Below, piece after piece: positions 8,488-17,881 of a stretch of 64,000 nucleotides of DNA. The first letter of the stretch is position 1, and each line of letters starts with the position of its first letter. This DNA is from Pseudomonas sp. 10-1B. Lineage in GTDB: Bacteria > Pseudomonadota > Gammaproteobacteria > Pseudomonadales > Pseudomonadaceae. Under the pieces are notes generated by a model, which saw only the letters and a program-made list of their open reading frames with translations, was not told the DNA's origin and did not search any database. The stretch covers positions 62,001-126,000 of the forward strand of contig NZ_JYKS01000023.1 in NCBI RefSeq assembly GCF_000935045.1. The letters are read 5' to 3'. The translations under genes and the position numbers were made by a program.

Positions 8488-11400
8488 ATGTCGAAGTTCT
8501 TTATCGATCGCCCGATCTTCGCCTGGGTGATCGCCTTGGTGATCATGCTGGTCGGGGCCTTGTCGATCCTGAAGTTGCCGATCAACCAGTACCCCAGCAT
8601 CGCACCGCCGGCCATCGCCATTGCCGTGACCTACCCGGGCGCCTCGGCGCAAACCGTGCAGGACACCGTGGTGCAGGTGATCGAGCAGCAGCTCAACGGT
8701 ATCGACAACCTGCGTTATGTGTCGTCGGAAAGCAACTCCGACGGCAGCATGACCATTACCGCCACCTTCGAGCAGGGCACCAACCCCGACACCGCGCAGG
8801 TGCAGGTGCAGAACAAGCTGAACCTGGCCACCCCGCTGCTGCCGCAGGAAGTGCAGCAGCAAGGTATCCGTGTCACCAAGGCAGTGAAGAACTTCCTGCT
8901 GGTGATCGGCCTGGTGTCCGAAGACGGCAGCATGACCAAGGACGACCTGGCCAACTACATCGTCTCCAACATGCAGGACCCGATCTCGCGTACTGCAGGT
9001 GTGGGTGACTTCCAGGTGTTCGGTGCGCAGTACGCCATGCGTATCTGGCTCGATCCGGCCAAGCTGAACAAGTTCCAGCTGACCCCGGTCGACGTCAAGA
9101 CCGCGGTGGCCGCGCAAAACGTGCAGGTGTCCTCCGGCCAGCTCGGCGGCCTGCCCGCCATGCCCGGTACCCAGCTGAACGCCACCATCATCGGCAAGAC
9201 CCGCCTGCAGACCGCCGAGCAGTTCGAGAAGATCCTGCTCAAGGTCAACAGCGATGGCTCGCAGGTACGCCTGGGCGATGTCGCCCAAGTCGGCCTGGGG
9301 GGTGAAAACTACGCGATCAGCGCCCAGTTCAACGGCAAGCCTGCATCCGGCCTGGCCGTCAAGCTGGCCACCGGCGCCAACGCCCTGGATACCGCCAAGG
9401 CCCTGCGCAAGACCATCAGCGACCTGGAACCGTTCTTCCCGCCAGGGGTGAAAGCGGTATTCCCGTATGACACCACCCCGGTGGTCACCGAATCGATCAG
9501 TGGCGTTATCCACACCCTGATCGAAGCCGTGGTCCTGGTGTTCCTGGTGATGTACCTGTTCCTGCAGAACTTCCGCGCCACCATCATCACCACCATGACC
9601 GTACCGGTGGTATTGCTGGGTACCTTCGGCATCCTCGCCGCCGCGGGCTTCAGCATCAACACCCTGACCATGTTCGCCATGGTCCTGGCCATCGGCTTGC
9701 TGGTGGACGACGCCATCGTCGTGGTGGAGAACGTCGAGCGGGTGATGTCCGAGGAAGGCTTGCCGCCCAAGGAAGCCACCAAGCGCTCGATGGGCCAGAT
9801 CCAGGGTGCCCTGGTGGGTATCGCCCTGGTGCTGTCGGCGGTACTGCTGCCCATGGCCTTCTTCGGCGGCTCCACGGGTGTGATCTACCGGCAGTTCTCC
9901 ATCACCATCGTCTCGGCCATGGGCCTGTCGGTACTGGTGGCGCTTATCTTCACCCCGGCCCTGTGCGCCACCATGCTCAAGCCGCTGAAGAAGGGCGAGC
10001 ACCATGTGGCCAAGCGCGGCTTCTTTGGCTGGTTCAACCGCAACTTCGACCGTAGCGTTACCGGCTACGAGCGCAGCGTGGGCACCATCCTGCGCAACAA
10101 GGCACCATTCCTGCTGGCCTACGCGCTGATCGTGGTCGGCATGATCTGGCTGTTTGCCCGCATCCCTACCGCGTTCCTGCCGGAAGAAGACCAGGGCGTA
10201 CTGTTCGCCCAGGTGCAGACCCCGGCCGGTTCCAGTGCCGAGCGCACACAGGTGGTGGTCGACCAGATGCGTGAGTACCTGCTGAAGGAAGAGGCCGACA
10301 CCGTGTCCTCGGTGTTCACCGTCAACGGCTTCAACTTCGCCGGCCGTGGCCAGAGCTCGGGCATGGCGTTCATCATGCTCAAGCCATGGGGTGAGCGTTC
10401 GGCCGAGAACAGCGTGTTCAACCTGTCGCAACGTGCCCAGCAGCACTTCTTCAGCTTCCGCGACGCGATGGTGTTCGCCTTCGCCCCGCCAGCGGTACTC
10501 GAACTGGGTAACGCCACCGGCTTCGACGTGTTCCTGCAGGACCGCGCCGGTGTCGGCCACGAGAAGCTGATGGAAGCGCGCAACCAGTTCCTGGCCAAGG
10601 CTGCGCAAAGCAAGGTGCTGATGTCTGTGCGCCCGAACGGCCTGAACGACGAGCCGCAATACCAGCTGACCATCGATGACGAACGTGCCAGCGCCCTGGG
10701 CGTGACCATCGCCGACATCAACAACACCCTGTCGATTGCCCTGGGTGCCAGCTACGTCAACGACTTCATCGACCGTGGCCGGGTCAAGAAGGTGTACATC
10801 CAGGGCGAGCCGAACGCGCGGATGAGCCCGGAGGACCTGCAGAAGTGGTACGTGCGCAATGGCGCCGGCGAGATGGTGCCGTTCTCCTCCTTCGCCAAGG
10901 GCGAATGGACCTACGGCTCGCCCAAGCTGTCGCGTTACAACGGCGTCGAGGCGATGGAAATTCTCGGTGCACCGGCGCCGGGCTACAGTACCGGTGAAGC
11001 CATGGCCGAGGTCGAGCGCATTGCTGGCGAACTGCCAAGCGGCATCGGCTTCTCCTGGACCGGCATGTCCTACGAGGAAAAACTCTCCGGTTCGCAAATG
11101 CCGGCGCTGTTCGCCCTCTCGGTACTGTTCGTGTTCCTGTGCCTGGCAGCCCTGTACGAAAGCTGGTCGATCCCGATCGCCGTGGTCCTGGTAGTACCGC
11201 TGGGTATCATCGGTGCCCTGATCGCCACCAGCCTGCGCGGCTTGTCCAACGACGTGTACTTCCTGGTCGGCCTGTTGACCACCATCGGCCTGGCGGCGAA
11301 GAACGCCATCCTGATCGTCGAGTTCGCCAAGGAGCTGCACGAGCAGGGCCGCAGCCTGTACGACGCGGCGATCGAGGCGTGCCGCATGCGTCTGCGCCCG

Positions 11401-11640
11401 ATCATCATGACCTCGCTGGCGTTCATCCTCGGCGTGGTACCGTTGACCATCGCCAGCGGTGCCGGCGCCGGTAGCCAGCACGCCATCGGCACCGGCGTGA
11501 TCGGCGGCATGATCAGTGCGACCGTGCTGGCCATCTTCTGGGTACCGCTATTCTTCGTCGCAGTGTCGTCGCTGTTCGGCAGCAAAGAGCCGGAAACAGA
11601 CGCCACCCCTGAAACTCCACGTTATGAGGCTGGGCAATGA
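8488..11640 (+). CDS. ttgB: RND (HAE1) drug efflux transporter TtgB
   Basis: A 1050-residue proton-driven trimeric pump of the AcrB/MexB class, full length. The proton-relay pair Asp407-Asp408 ([18 protein letters not shown]) and Lys938 ([17 protein letters not shown]) are present. The N-terminus [20 protein letters not shown] and the two large periplasmic loops are typical. In P. putida this pump exports toluene and other solvents, beta-lactams, chloramphenicol, tetracycline and flavonoids. It works with TtgA and TtgC, and its ATGA stop/start overlaps ttgC, implying translational coupling. Confidence 0.96.
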   Translation: MSKFFIDRPIFAWVIALVIMLVGALSILKLPINQYPSIAPPAIAIAVTYPGASAQTVQDTVVQVIEQQLNGIDNLRYVSSESNSDGSMTITATFEQGTNPDTAQVQVQNKLNLATPLLPQEVQQQGIRVTKAVKNFLLVIGLVSEDGSMTKDDLANYIVSNMQDPISRTAGVGDFQVFGAQYAMRIWLDPAKLNKFQLTPVDVKTAVAAQNVQVSSGQLGGLPAMPGTQLNATIIGKTRLQTAEQFEKILLKVNSDGSQVRLGDVAQVGLGGENYAISAQFNGKPASGLAVKLATGANALDTAKALRKTISDLEPFFPPGVKAVFPYDTTPVVTESISGVIHTLIEAVVLVFLVMYLFLQNFRATIITTMTVPVVLLGTFGILAAAGFSINTLTMFAMVLAIGLLVDDAIVVVENVERVMSEEGLPPKEATKRSMGQIQGALVGIALVLSAVLLPMAFFGGSTGVIYRQFSITIVSAMGLSVLVALIFTPALCATMLKPLKKGEHHVAKRGFFGWFNRNFDRSVTGYERSVGTILRNKAPFLLAYALIVVGMIWLFARIPTAFLPEEDQGVLFAQVQTPAGSSAERTQVVVDQMREYLLKEEADTVSSVFTVNGFNFAGRGQSSGMAFIMLKPWGERSAENSVFNLSQRAQQHFFSFRDAMVFAFAPPAVLELGNATGFDVFLQDRAGVGHEKLMEARNQFLAKAAQSKVLMSVRPNGLNDEPQYQLTIDDERASALGVTIADINNTLSIALGASYVNDFIDRGRVKKVYIQGEPNARMSPEDLQKWYVRNGAGEMVPFSSFAKGEWTYGSPKLSRYNGVEAMEILGAPAPGYSTGEAMAEVERIAGELPSGIGFSWTGMSYEEKLSGSQMPALFALSVLFVFLCLAALYESWSIPIAVVLVVPLGIIGALIATSLRGLSNDVYFLVGLLTTIGLAAKNAILIVEFAKELHEQGRSLYDAAIEACRMRLRPIIMTSLAFILGVVPLTIASGAGAGSQHAIGTGVIGGMISATVLAIFWVPLFFVAVSSLFGSKEPETDATPETPRYEAGQ

Positions 11641-13091
11641 CCAAGTCTTTGTTGTCCCTGGCGGTAACCGCTTTCATTCTTGGCGGCTGCTCGCTGATCC
11701 CCGACTACCAGACCCCGGAGTCGCCGGTGGCTGCGCAGTGGCCGCAAGGCCCTGCGTACTCGCCAACCCAGTCGGCCGACGTTGCCGCCGCCGAACAGGG
11801 CTGGCGCCAGTTCTTCCACGACCCGGCGCTGCAGCAACTGATCCAGACCTCGCTGGTCAACAACCGCGATCTGCGTGTTGCGGCGCTTAACCTCGACGCC
11901 TACCGCGCGCAGTACCGCATCCAGCGTGCCGACCTGTTCCCGGCGGTTTCGGCCACCGGTAGCGGCAGCCGCCAGCGAGTGCCGGCGAACATGTCGCAAA
12001 CCGGTGAATCGGGCATCACCAGCCAGTACTCAGCCACGCTGGGCGTCAGTGCCTATGAGCTGGACCTGTTCGGCCGTGTGCGCAGCCTCACCGAGCAAGC
12101 CCTGGAAACGTACCTGTCCAGCGAACAGGCGCGTCGCTCCACGCAAATTGCCCTGGTGGCCAGCGTGGCCAACGCCTACTACACCTGGCAAGCCGACCAG
12201 GCCCTGTTCAAGCTGACCGAAGAAACGCTGAAGACCTACGAGGAAAGCTACAACCTCACCCGTCGCAGCAACGAAGTCGGCGTGGCCTCGGCACTCGACG
12301 TCAGCCAGGCGCGCACCGCCGTGGAAGGCGCCCGGGTCAAGTACTCGCAGTACCAGCGCCTGGTCGCCCAGGACGTCAACAGCCTGACCGTGCTGCTGGG
12401 CACCGGCATTCCGGCCGACCTGGCCAAGCCGCTGGAGCTCGATGCCGACCAGCTGGCCGAAGTACCGGCCGGCCTGTCGTCGGACATTCTCCAGCGGCGC
12501 CCGGACATCCAGGAAGCCGAGCATCTGCTCAAGGCTGCCAACGCCAACATCGGCGCCGCCCGTGCCGCGTTCTTCCCAAGCATCAGCCTGACCGCCAATG
12601 CCGGTAGCCTGAGCCCGGATATGGGCCACCTGTTCAGCGGTGGCCAAGGCACCTGGCTGTTCCAGCCCCAGATCAACCTGCCGATCTTCAATGCCGGCAG
12701 CCTCAGGGCCAGCCTGGACTACTCGAAGATCCAGAAGGACATCAACGTCGCCAAGTACGAGAAGACCATCCAGACCGCCTTCCAGGAAGTCTCCGATGGC
12801 CTGGCGGCGCGCAAGACCTTCGAAGAGCAGCTGCAGGCGCAACGCGACCTGGTGCAGGCGAACCAGGACTACTACCGCCTGGCCGAACGCCGTTACCGCA
12901 TCGGGATCGACAGCAACCTGACCTTCCTCGATGCCCAGCGCAACCTATTCAGCGCCCAGCAGGCCCTGATCGGCGATCGCCTGTCGCAGCTGACCAGCGA
13001 GGTCAACCTGTACAAGGCGCTTGGCGGTGGCTGGTACGAGCAAACCGGGCAGGCCAACCAGCAGGCAGCGGTGCAAGCACCAAAAGGCTGA
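11637..13091 (+). CDS. ttgC: Outer-membrane efflux channel TtgC
   Basis: This 484-residue outer membrane factor of the TolC/OprM family is a lipoprotein (lipobox LGGC, Cys18). Two repeated OEP domains are visible; the family motif [20 protein letters not shown] lies near residue 280, and coiled-coil helices alternate with beta strands. It forms the exit duct of the TtgABC pump. The start overlaps the ttgB stop by 4 bases. The C-terminus ends in a Gln/Ala-rich tail ([15 protein letters not shown]). A rho-independent terminator follows 30 bases later, closing the operon. Confidence 0.95.
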   Translation: MTKSLLSLAVTAFILGGCSLIPDYQTPESPVAAQWPQGPAYSPTQSADVAAAEQGWRQFFHDPALQQLIQTSLVNNRDLRVAALNLDAYRAQYRIQRADLFPAVSATGSGSRQRVPANMSQTGESGITSQYSATLGVSAYELDLFGRVRSLTEQALETYLSSEQARRSTQIALVASVANAYYTWQADQALFKLTEETLKTYEESYNLTRRSNEVGVASALDVSQARTAVEGARVKYSQYQRLVAQDVNSLTVLLGTGIPADLAKPLELDADQLAEVPAGLSSDILQRRPDIQEAEHLLKAANANIGAARAAFFPSISLTANAGSLSPDMGHLFSGGQGTWLFQPQINLPIFNAGSLRASLDYSKIQKDINVAKYEKTIQTAFQEVSDGLAARKTFEEQLQAQRDLVQANQDYYRLAERRYRIGIDSNLTFLDAQRNLFSAQQALIGDRLSQLTSEVNLYKALGGGWYEQTGQANQQAAVQAPKG

Positions 13092-13120
13092 TTGAAGCAG
13101 TAGAAGCAGTAACAGCATCA

Positions 13121-13149
13121 AGCCCATCCTCGCGATGGGCTTTTTGTTT
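13121..13149 (+). terminator. Rho-independent terminator of ttgABC
   Basis: An 8-bp stem AGCCCATC/GATGGGCT with a 5-base loop is followed by TTTTTGTTTT. It is 30 bases past the ttgC stop. Confidence 0.88.
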
Positions 13150-13164
13150 TCTGTTGCCTGTTCT

Positions 13165-13353
13165 GGCCTCTTCGCGGGCTTGCCCGCTCCCACAGGATCA
13201 CCACAGTTTCAAAGGCTGTGGTGATCCTGTGGGAGCAACTGTCTTGTATTGCCTGAACTGGCCTCATCGCCGGCAAGCCAGCTCCCACAGGTACTGCACA
13301 GGTCTTGAGGCCTATGCGGTCGAGGTGGGAGCGGGCAAGCCCGCGAAGAGGCC
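13165..13353. repeat. Composite REP cluster (three repeat types)
   Basis: In order: a GCGGGCTTGCCCGCTCCCAC copy; a small inverted repeat GATCACCACAG...CTGTGGTGATC; the 17-mer GGGAGCAACTGTCTTGT (13231-13247); a GCCGGCAAGCCAGCTCCCAC copy; and an inverted CGCGGGC-type copy ending AAGAGGCC. Two REP pairs have evidently recombined, so outer and inner arms belong to different families. The spacer at about 13288-13327 is homologous to that of the REP at 52048. Confidence 0.85.
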
Positions 13354-13388
13354 GGCACAAGCAACCAATTAACCAGTTGGAACATTCC

Positions 13389-13403
13389 GTTCGATTATCG
13401 CCC
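13389..13403. promoter_or_regulatory. PcaR operator-like 15-mer before the porin gene
   Basis: GTTCGATTATCGCCC differs at two positions from GTTCGATAATCGCAC, the 15-mer found exactly before pcaF and pcaR in this window. It lies 154 bases before the porin start. The rest of the 465-base gene-free region (13092-13556) holds the ttgC terminator, the composite REP and a pyrimidine-rich leader in which no other signal is evident. Confidence 0.6.
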
Positions 13404-13556
13404 TGTTCCGTTTGTGGCGAATTGCCTCACCCCCGCCCTACCCCGCACCATCCCCCCACGCAACGTTGCCCAAGTTCATCAAACAAGACCCGCACCTGCA
13501 GGCCCGATCCCGCAGTGCACCGGCTCGCCCCCATAAAAACAAGAGATCCACGACAG

Positions 13557-14813
13557 ATGAGCACTTTGCAACCCGCACGCCAGCTGCTGCCCGGCCTGTT
13601 GGCCATGTCCTGCGCCCTCCCCGTGTTCGCCGCCGACCAAGGTGGTTTCATGGAGGACGCCAAGGCCACCCTCAACCTGCGCAACTTCTATATCAACCGC
13701 AATTTCGTCGACCCAGCCTACCCACAGGGCAAAGCCGAGGAGTGGACGCAGAGCTTCATCCTCGATGCCCGCTCCGGCTTCACCCAGGGCACCGTCGGTT
13801 TCGGCGTGGACGTGCTCGGCCTGTACTCGGTCAAGCTCGACGGCGGCAAAGGCACCACCAACACGCACTTGCTGCCGGTGCACGACGATGGCCGCCCGGC
13901 CGATGACTTCGGCCGCCTGGGCGTGGCCCTGAAAGCCAAGCTGTCCGAAACCGAGCTGAAGGTCGGCGAATGGATGCCGGTGCTGCCGATCCTGCGCTCG
14001 GACGATGGCCGTTCGCTGCCGCAGACCTTCCGCGGTGGCCAGCTGACCTCGAAGGAAATCGCCGGCCTGACCCTGTACGCCGGCCAGTTCCGCGGCAACA
14101 GCCCGCGCAACGACGCCAGCATGGAAGACATGTCGCTCAATGGCCGCGCGGCGTTCACCTCCGACCGTTTCAACTTTGCCGGCGGTGAGTACACCTTCAA
14201 CGACAAGCGCACCATGGTTGGCCTGTGGGATGCCCAGCTCAAGGACATCTACCGCCAGCAGTACCTCAACCTGACGCACAGCCAGCCACTGGGCGACTGG
14301 ACCCTGGGCGCCAACCTGGGCTACTTCATCGGCAAGGAAGACGGTGCCGAACGCGCCGGCGAACTGGACAACCGCACCGCCTCGGCCATGCTCTCGGCCC
14401 GCTATCAGGGCCACACGTTCTATGTCGGCCTGCAGAAGGTCAGCGGCGACGACGCCTGGATGCGAGTCAACGGCACCAGTGGCGGCACCCTGGCCAACGA
14501 CAGCTACAACTCCAGCTTCGACAATGCCAAGGAACGTTCCTGGCAAGTGCGCCATGACTTCAACTTCGCCACTGTCGGCGTGCCGGGCCTGACCCTGATG
14601 AACCGCTATATCAAAGGCGACAACGTCACCGCCGGCGGTGTGGACGATGGCAAGGAATGGGCGCGGGAAACCGAACTGGCCTATGTGGTGCAGTCTGGCA
14701 GCTTCAAGGACCTGTCGCTGAAGTGGCGCAACTCCACCATGCGTCGGGACTTCAGCACCAACGCCTTTGACGAGAACCGGTTGATTGTCAGCTACCCGCT
14801 GAATCTGCTTTAA
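13557..14813 (+). CDS. OprD-family outer-membrane porin (BenF/PcaP-like)
   Basis: The 418-residue precursor has a signal peptide cleaved after about residue 25 (CALPVFA). It continues with the OprD-family start (FMEDAKATLNLRNFYINRNF) and ends in an aromatic/Leu strand for BAM insertion. OprD porins form 18-strand barrels for carboxylated substrates. Upstream in-frame codons exist, but ATG 13557 with AAGAG nearby gives the signal peptide and family length. Its position beside the pca cluster and a PcaR-like site suggest uptake of benzoate, protocatechuate or related acids; P. putida carries a BenF-like porin at this place. Specificity is inferred. Confidence 0.85.
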   Translation: MSTLQPARQLLPGLLAMSCALPVFAADQGGFMEDAKATLNLRNFYINRNFVDPAYPQGKAEEWTQSFILDARSGFTQGTVGFGVDVLGLYSVKLDGGKGTTNTHLLPVHDDGRPADDFGRLGVALKAKLSETELKVGEWMPVLPILRSDDGRSLPQTFRGGQLTSKEIAGLTLYAGQFRGNSPRNDASMEDMSLNGRAAFTSDRFNFAGGEYTFNDKRTMVGLWDAQLKDIYRQQYLNLTHSQPLGDWTLGANLGYFIGKEDGAERAGELDNRTASAMLSARYQGHTFYVGLQKVSGDDAWMRVNGTSGGTLANDSYNSSFDNAKERSWQVRHDFNFATVGVPGLTLMNRYIKGDNVTAGGVDDGKEWARETELAYVVQSGSFKDLSLKWRNSTMRRDFSTNAFDENRLIVSYPLNLL

Positions 14814-14815
14814 AT

Positions 14816-14904
14816 TCTTCGCGGGCACGCCCGCTCCCACAGGGTCGCCACAGTCTTCAGAAACTGTGGTGACCCTGTGGGAGCGGGCGTGCCCGCGAAG
14901 AGGC
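14816..14904. repeat. REP inverted pair (CGCGGGC type)
   Basis: Two inverted CGCGGGCACGCCCGCTCCCA copies, starting 2 bases after the porin stop; the spacer contains a further inverted repeat (GTCGCCACAG...CTGTGGTGAC). Likely the 3' end structure of the porin mRNA. Confidence 0.85.
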
Positions 14905-15015
14905 CCTATGCCCCAACAAATAACTTTAAGATATAAATAAATCAAAAAACCATCTTTGACGACATATGCAGCAACCGCTTGAATAGGCCCCTGATCCCCG
15001 CCCCAGAGCCGTGAC

Positions 15016-15939
15016 ATGGACCTCCGCCAGCTGCGCTACTTCATCGCCCTTACCGAATACCGCAGTTTCGTCCGTGCCGCCGAGGCCATGGGCATCACCC
15101 AACCGGCCTTCAGTCGCGCCATCCAGAGCCTTGAACACACCTTCGGCTGCCCGTTGGTAGACCGCGCCAGCAAAGCCCTGCCGCCCACCCCGGAAGGCCT
15201 GGTGGTACTGCAACATGCCCGCCGCCTGGTGCAAGGCGCCGCGCAGCTGAGCAACGAAGTGCTGCAGATGACCAAGCTCGACGCCGGCGAGCTGCACTTC
15301 GGCAGCGGCCCGGCGCTGGCCGTGCGCCTGGTCCCCGATGCCCTGCGGCACTTCATCGAGCGCCATCCGGGCATCCGCACCTCGCTGCTGGTGGACAATG
15401 CCGAACGTCTCGGCCAGGCCCTGCGCCGCGAGCAGATCGAGTTTTTCGTCGACGATATTCGCCCGTTCGAAGCCGATCCTAATTTTCACACCGAACCCTT
15501 GTCGCCCCGCCCCGGCCTGTTCTTCTGCCGCCCGGGGCACCCATTGCTGGCCAAGGACAGCCTGTCGACCAACGACCTGTTCAGCTACCCGCTGGCCAGC
15601 GCCCTGCTTGCCCCCGGCGTGCGCAAGCGCCTGGCCAACCTGAGCGGGCGCAGCGACTTCACCCCGCACCTGCAGACCGAGCACCTGGCCGTGCTGCGCA
15701 GCGTGGTGCAGGCCAGCGATGCCATCGGCACCGCCAGCGAGGAGGCCGTGGCCGAAGACCTGGCCGCCGGCACCCTGGTGCGCCTGCATTGGCGCAACCT
15801 GCCGCCGGCGCTGGAGGTGATGAGCGTGCGTTGTGGGGTAGTCAGCCGCAGTGGTTACCGGCTGTCGCCGGCAGCGCGGGCGATGATCGAGACACTGGTG
15901 GGGCTGGATATGCCAGTGCGGGCTGCCGCCATTCGCTGA
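15016..15939 (+). CDS. LysR-family transcriptional regulator
   Basis: A 307-residue LysR protein: helix-turn-helix at residues 1-60 (MDLRQLRYFIALTEYRSFVR, then GITQPAFSRAIQSLEHTFG), effector domain from about residue 90. The N-terminal sequence is of the CatR/BenM/CbbR-like broad type. It lies between the porin and an Mpo1-like membrane protein gene on the same strand and opposite to pcaC. It might act on the porin or on an aromatic operon, but no cognate operator could be picked out in the AT-rich stretch 14925-15000 upstream. Target and inducer unknown. Confidence 0.85.
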   Translation: MDLRQLRYFIALTEYRSFVRAAEAMGITQPAFSRAIQSLEHTFGCPLVDRASKALPPTPEGLVVLQHARRLVQGAAQLSNEVLQMTKLDAGELHFGSGPALAVRLVPDALRHFIERHPGIRTSLLVDNAERLGQALRREQIEFFVDDIRPFEADPNFHTEPLSPRPGLFFCRPGHPLLAKDSLSTNDLFSYPLASALLAPGVRKRLANLSGRSDFTPHLQTEHLAVLRSVVQASDAIGTASEEAVAEDLAAGTLVRLHWRNLPPALEVMSVRCGVVSRSGYRLSPAARAMIETLVGLDMPVRAAAIR

Positions 15940-15982
15940 GCTGATGATGGTGGTGGCTACGGGCTATCCTGAGCTATATCGG

Positions 15983-16080
15983 TTGCCTGTTGGGGCCTAT
16001 TCGCGGGCAAGCCCGCTCCTACAACGATTCGCGCAAACCTGTAGGAGCGGGCTTGCCCGCGAATAGGCCCCAACAGGCAA
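15983..16080. repeat. REP inverted pair (CGCGGGC type)
   Basis: TTGCCTGTTGGGGCCTATTC and its complement enclose inverted GCGGGCAAGCCCGCTCCTAC cores; the outer arms are perfect. It lies between the LysR and Mpo1-like genes. Confidence 0.85.
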
Positions 16081-16115
16081 TACATCTCGATCAGGCAAAC
16101 CAGGGAGGCACAACA

Positions 16116-16628
16116 ATGAAAACCCTCGTCGACCACCTGAGCCAATACGCCAGCTACCACCGCGACCCACGCAACATCGCCACCCACTTCATCGGCATCC
16201 CCATGATCGTGCTGGCGGTCACCATCCTGCTGTCGCGCCCTGGCTGGGAAGTAGCCGGCATATGGTTGTCCCCTGCCCTGCTGGCGGCGGCCGCCTCGGT
16301 ATGGTTCTACCTGCGCCTGGACCTGCGTTTCGGGTTGGTGATGGGGTTGTTGCTGGGGCTATGCCTGTGGGTCGGCCAGGTGCTGGCGGTACAGACCACT
16401 GCGCTGTGGCTAAGCGCCGGGCTGGGGGCGTTCGTGGTGGGCTGGATCATCCAGTTCGTCGGCCATCACTACGAAGGCCGCAAGCCGGCCTTTGTCGACG
16501 ACGTCAGCGGCCTGATCATCGGGCCGCTGTTCGTGGTGGCCGAAGCCGCATTCATGCTGGGCCTGTGCCCCGCGCTGAAGCGGGCCGTAGAAACCAACGC
16601 CGGCCCCGTGGCCATGCGCTCTTTGTAG
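16116..16628 (+). CDS. Mpo1-like (DUF962) membrane protein
   Basis: The 170-residue protein shows the conserved DUF962/Mpo1 pattern. YHRDPRNIATHFIGIPM is at about residues 14-30 and the second histidine motif QFVGHHYEGRKPAF near 112-125, with several hydrophobic helices between. In yeast, Mpo1 is an Fe(II) peroxide-forming dioxygenase that acts in 2-hydroxy fatty acid alpha-oxidation in the ER; bacterial copies are uncharacterised or called YGL010w-like. The metal-ligand histidines are kept here, so activity on 2-hydroxy fatty acids is possible but inferred. GGGAGG lies 7 bases before ATG 16116. It converges with pcaC. Confidence 0.8.
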   Translation: MKTLVDHLSQYASYHRDPRNIATHFIGIPMIVLAVTILLSRPGWEVAGIWLSPALLAAAASVWFYLRLDLRFGLVMGLLLGLCLWVGQVLAVQTTALWLSAGLGAFVVGWIIQFVGHHYEGRKPAFVDDVSGLIIGPLFVVAEAAFMLGLCPALKRAVETNAGPVAMRSL

Positions 16629-16675
16629 ACGCAAAACCTGAAGCTGGCGCGATCTCTGTGGGAGCGGCGTCACAA

Positions 16676-17068
16676 TCAGCTACGCGACTCGACGCCTAGC
16701 TCATCCCACACCGATTCAGCCATGTGGAAAGTGGCATTGGCCGCCGGGATGCCGCAGTAGATCGCGCTCTGCATCAGCACTTCCTTGATCTCGTCACGGG
16801 TCACGCCGTTGTTGGCCGCCGCACGCAGGTGCAGCTTGAGTTCATCATTACGGTTCATGCCGATCAGCATGGCGATGGTGATCAGGCTGCGGGTATGGCG
16901 TGGCAAGCCCGGGCGGGTCCAGATGTCACCCCAGGCATGGCGGGTGATCATTTCCTGGAACTCGCCGTTGAAGTCGTTGAGCTTTTCCAGGCTGCGGTCC
17001 ACGTGGGCATCGCCAAGCACTGCGCGGCGCACTTGCATGCCGGCGTCGTAACGTTGTTTCTCGTCCAT
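16676..17068 (-). CDS. pcaC: 4-Carboxymuconolactone decarboxylase PcaC
   Basis: The 130-residue protein is of standard PcaC length. It carries the carboxymuconolactone decarboxylase fold: RHAWGDIWTRPGLPRHTRSL near 44-63, and the ELKLHLRAAANNGVTRDEI segment followed by QSAIYCGIPAAN. It removes CO2 from gamma-carboxymuconolactone to give beta-ketoadipate enol-lactone, the substrate of PcaD. ATG 17068 is preceded by a 10-base gap from the pcaD stop. It is the last gene of the minus-strand pcaFTBDC set. Cytosolic enzyme; assignment confident. Confidence 0.94.
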   Translation of the reverse strand: MDEKQRYDAGMQVRRAVLGDAHVDRSLEKLNDFNGEFQEMITRHAWGDIWTRPGLPRHTRSLITIAMLIGMNRNDELKLHLRAAANNGVTRDEIKEVLMQSAIYCGIPAANATFHMAESVWDELGVESRS

Positions 17069-17078
17069 GGCGGTGTCC

Positions 17079-17870
17079 TCAGTGAGCCAGCAGGAAGTCG
17101 AGCACGCGGCGGCTGAATGCCTCGCCGATCTCGACGTTGGACAGGTGCGCCGCCGGGAAGTCGACGTACTCGGCACCCGCGATACCGGCCTGCATGAAGC
17201 GACCATGCTCCGGGGTGGTCACCACGTCTTCGGTACCGGCCACGATCAGCGCCGGTACCTGGATGCGGCCCAGTTGCTCGCGGTAGTCGGCATCGCGCAC
17301 CGCCGCACAGTTGCCGGCATAACCTTGCGGGCTGGTTTGCGCCAGCATTTGGCAGATGCGCTGGGCCTGTTCTGCCTGGGCCTGGGCGAAGCCCGGAGTG
17401 AACCAACGAGCGATGGAGGCATCGCGCAGGTCGACCATGGCCTGCTGGCCACCCTTGAGCACGGTGTCGATACGAGTGTTCCACACCTCGTCGTTGGCGA
17501 TCTTGGCGGCGGTGTTGCACAGGGTCAGGCTGTGCAGGCGCTCGCCAGCGTTGATGCCCAGCCACTGGCCGATCAGGCCCCCCATCGACAGGCCGACGAA
17601 GTGCGCCTTGTGGATATCCAGGCCGTCGAGCAGGGCCAGCACATCACGGCCTAGTTGTTCGATGTTGTAAGGGCCCTCGCTGACCAGCGATGCACCGTGA
17701 CCACGGGTGTCGTAGCGCAGCACGCGAAAGTGCTGGCTCCACAGCGGAATCTGGGTGTCCCACATGCCCAGGTCGGTACCCAGCGAGTTGGACAGGAGCA
17801 GCACCGGGGCGTTTTCCGGGCCATCAATTCGGTAGTTCAAAACGCCATCGGCCAGTTGCAAGTGCGCCAC
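17079..17870 (-). CDS. pcaD: Beta-ketoadipate enol-lactone hydrolase PcaD
   Basis: The 263-residue alpha/beta hydrolase has the nucleophile elbow GLSMGG (Ser95), a late acid (GTEDVVTTPEHG, Asp near 216) and a catalytic His in AAHLSNVE near 241. PcaD hydrolyses 3-oxoadipate enol-lactone to 3-oxoadipate. It lies between pcaB (11-base gap) and pcaC, as in other pseudomonads. The oxyanion region SNSLGTDLGMWD is typical of the family. No anomalies. Confidence 0.95.
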   Translation of the reverse strand: MAHLQLADGVLNYRIDGPENAPVLLLSNSLGTDLGMWDTQIPLWSQHFRVLRYDTRGHGASLVSEGPYNIEQLGRDVLALLDGLDIHKAHFVGLSMGGLIGQWLGINAGERLHSLTLCNTAAKIANDEVWNTRIDTVLKGGQQAMVDLRDASIARWFTPGFAQAQAEQAQRICQMLAQTSPQGYAGNCAAVRDADYREQLGRIQVPALIVAGTEDVVTTPEHGRFMQAGIAGAEYVDFPAAHLSNVEIGEAFSRRVLDFLLAH

Positions 17871-17881
17871 AGCGGTCTCCT

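Noticed and set aside
7273..11481. 1402-codon open frame on the minus strand over ttgA and ttgB
   Set aside because: A shadow of the high-GC third-position bias of ttgAB. It has His/Gln/Gly/Val-rich composition, no ribosome site and no family resemblance.
13479..15017. Long minus-strand frame over the porin gene
   Set aside because: Shadow frame crossing a REP; the porin frame has a signal peptide and family match.
15940..16115. Horizontal island around the Mpo1-like gene
   Set aside because: Base composition and codon use match the neighbours and no integrase, tRNA or direct repeat was seen.
16651..16667. Complete REP after the Mpo1-like gene
   Set aside because: Only a partial CTGTGGGAGCGGC fragment is present, without partner; not listed as an element.
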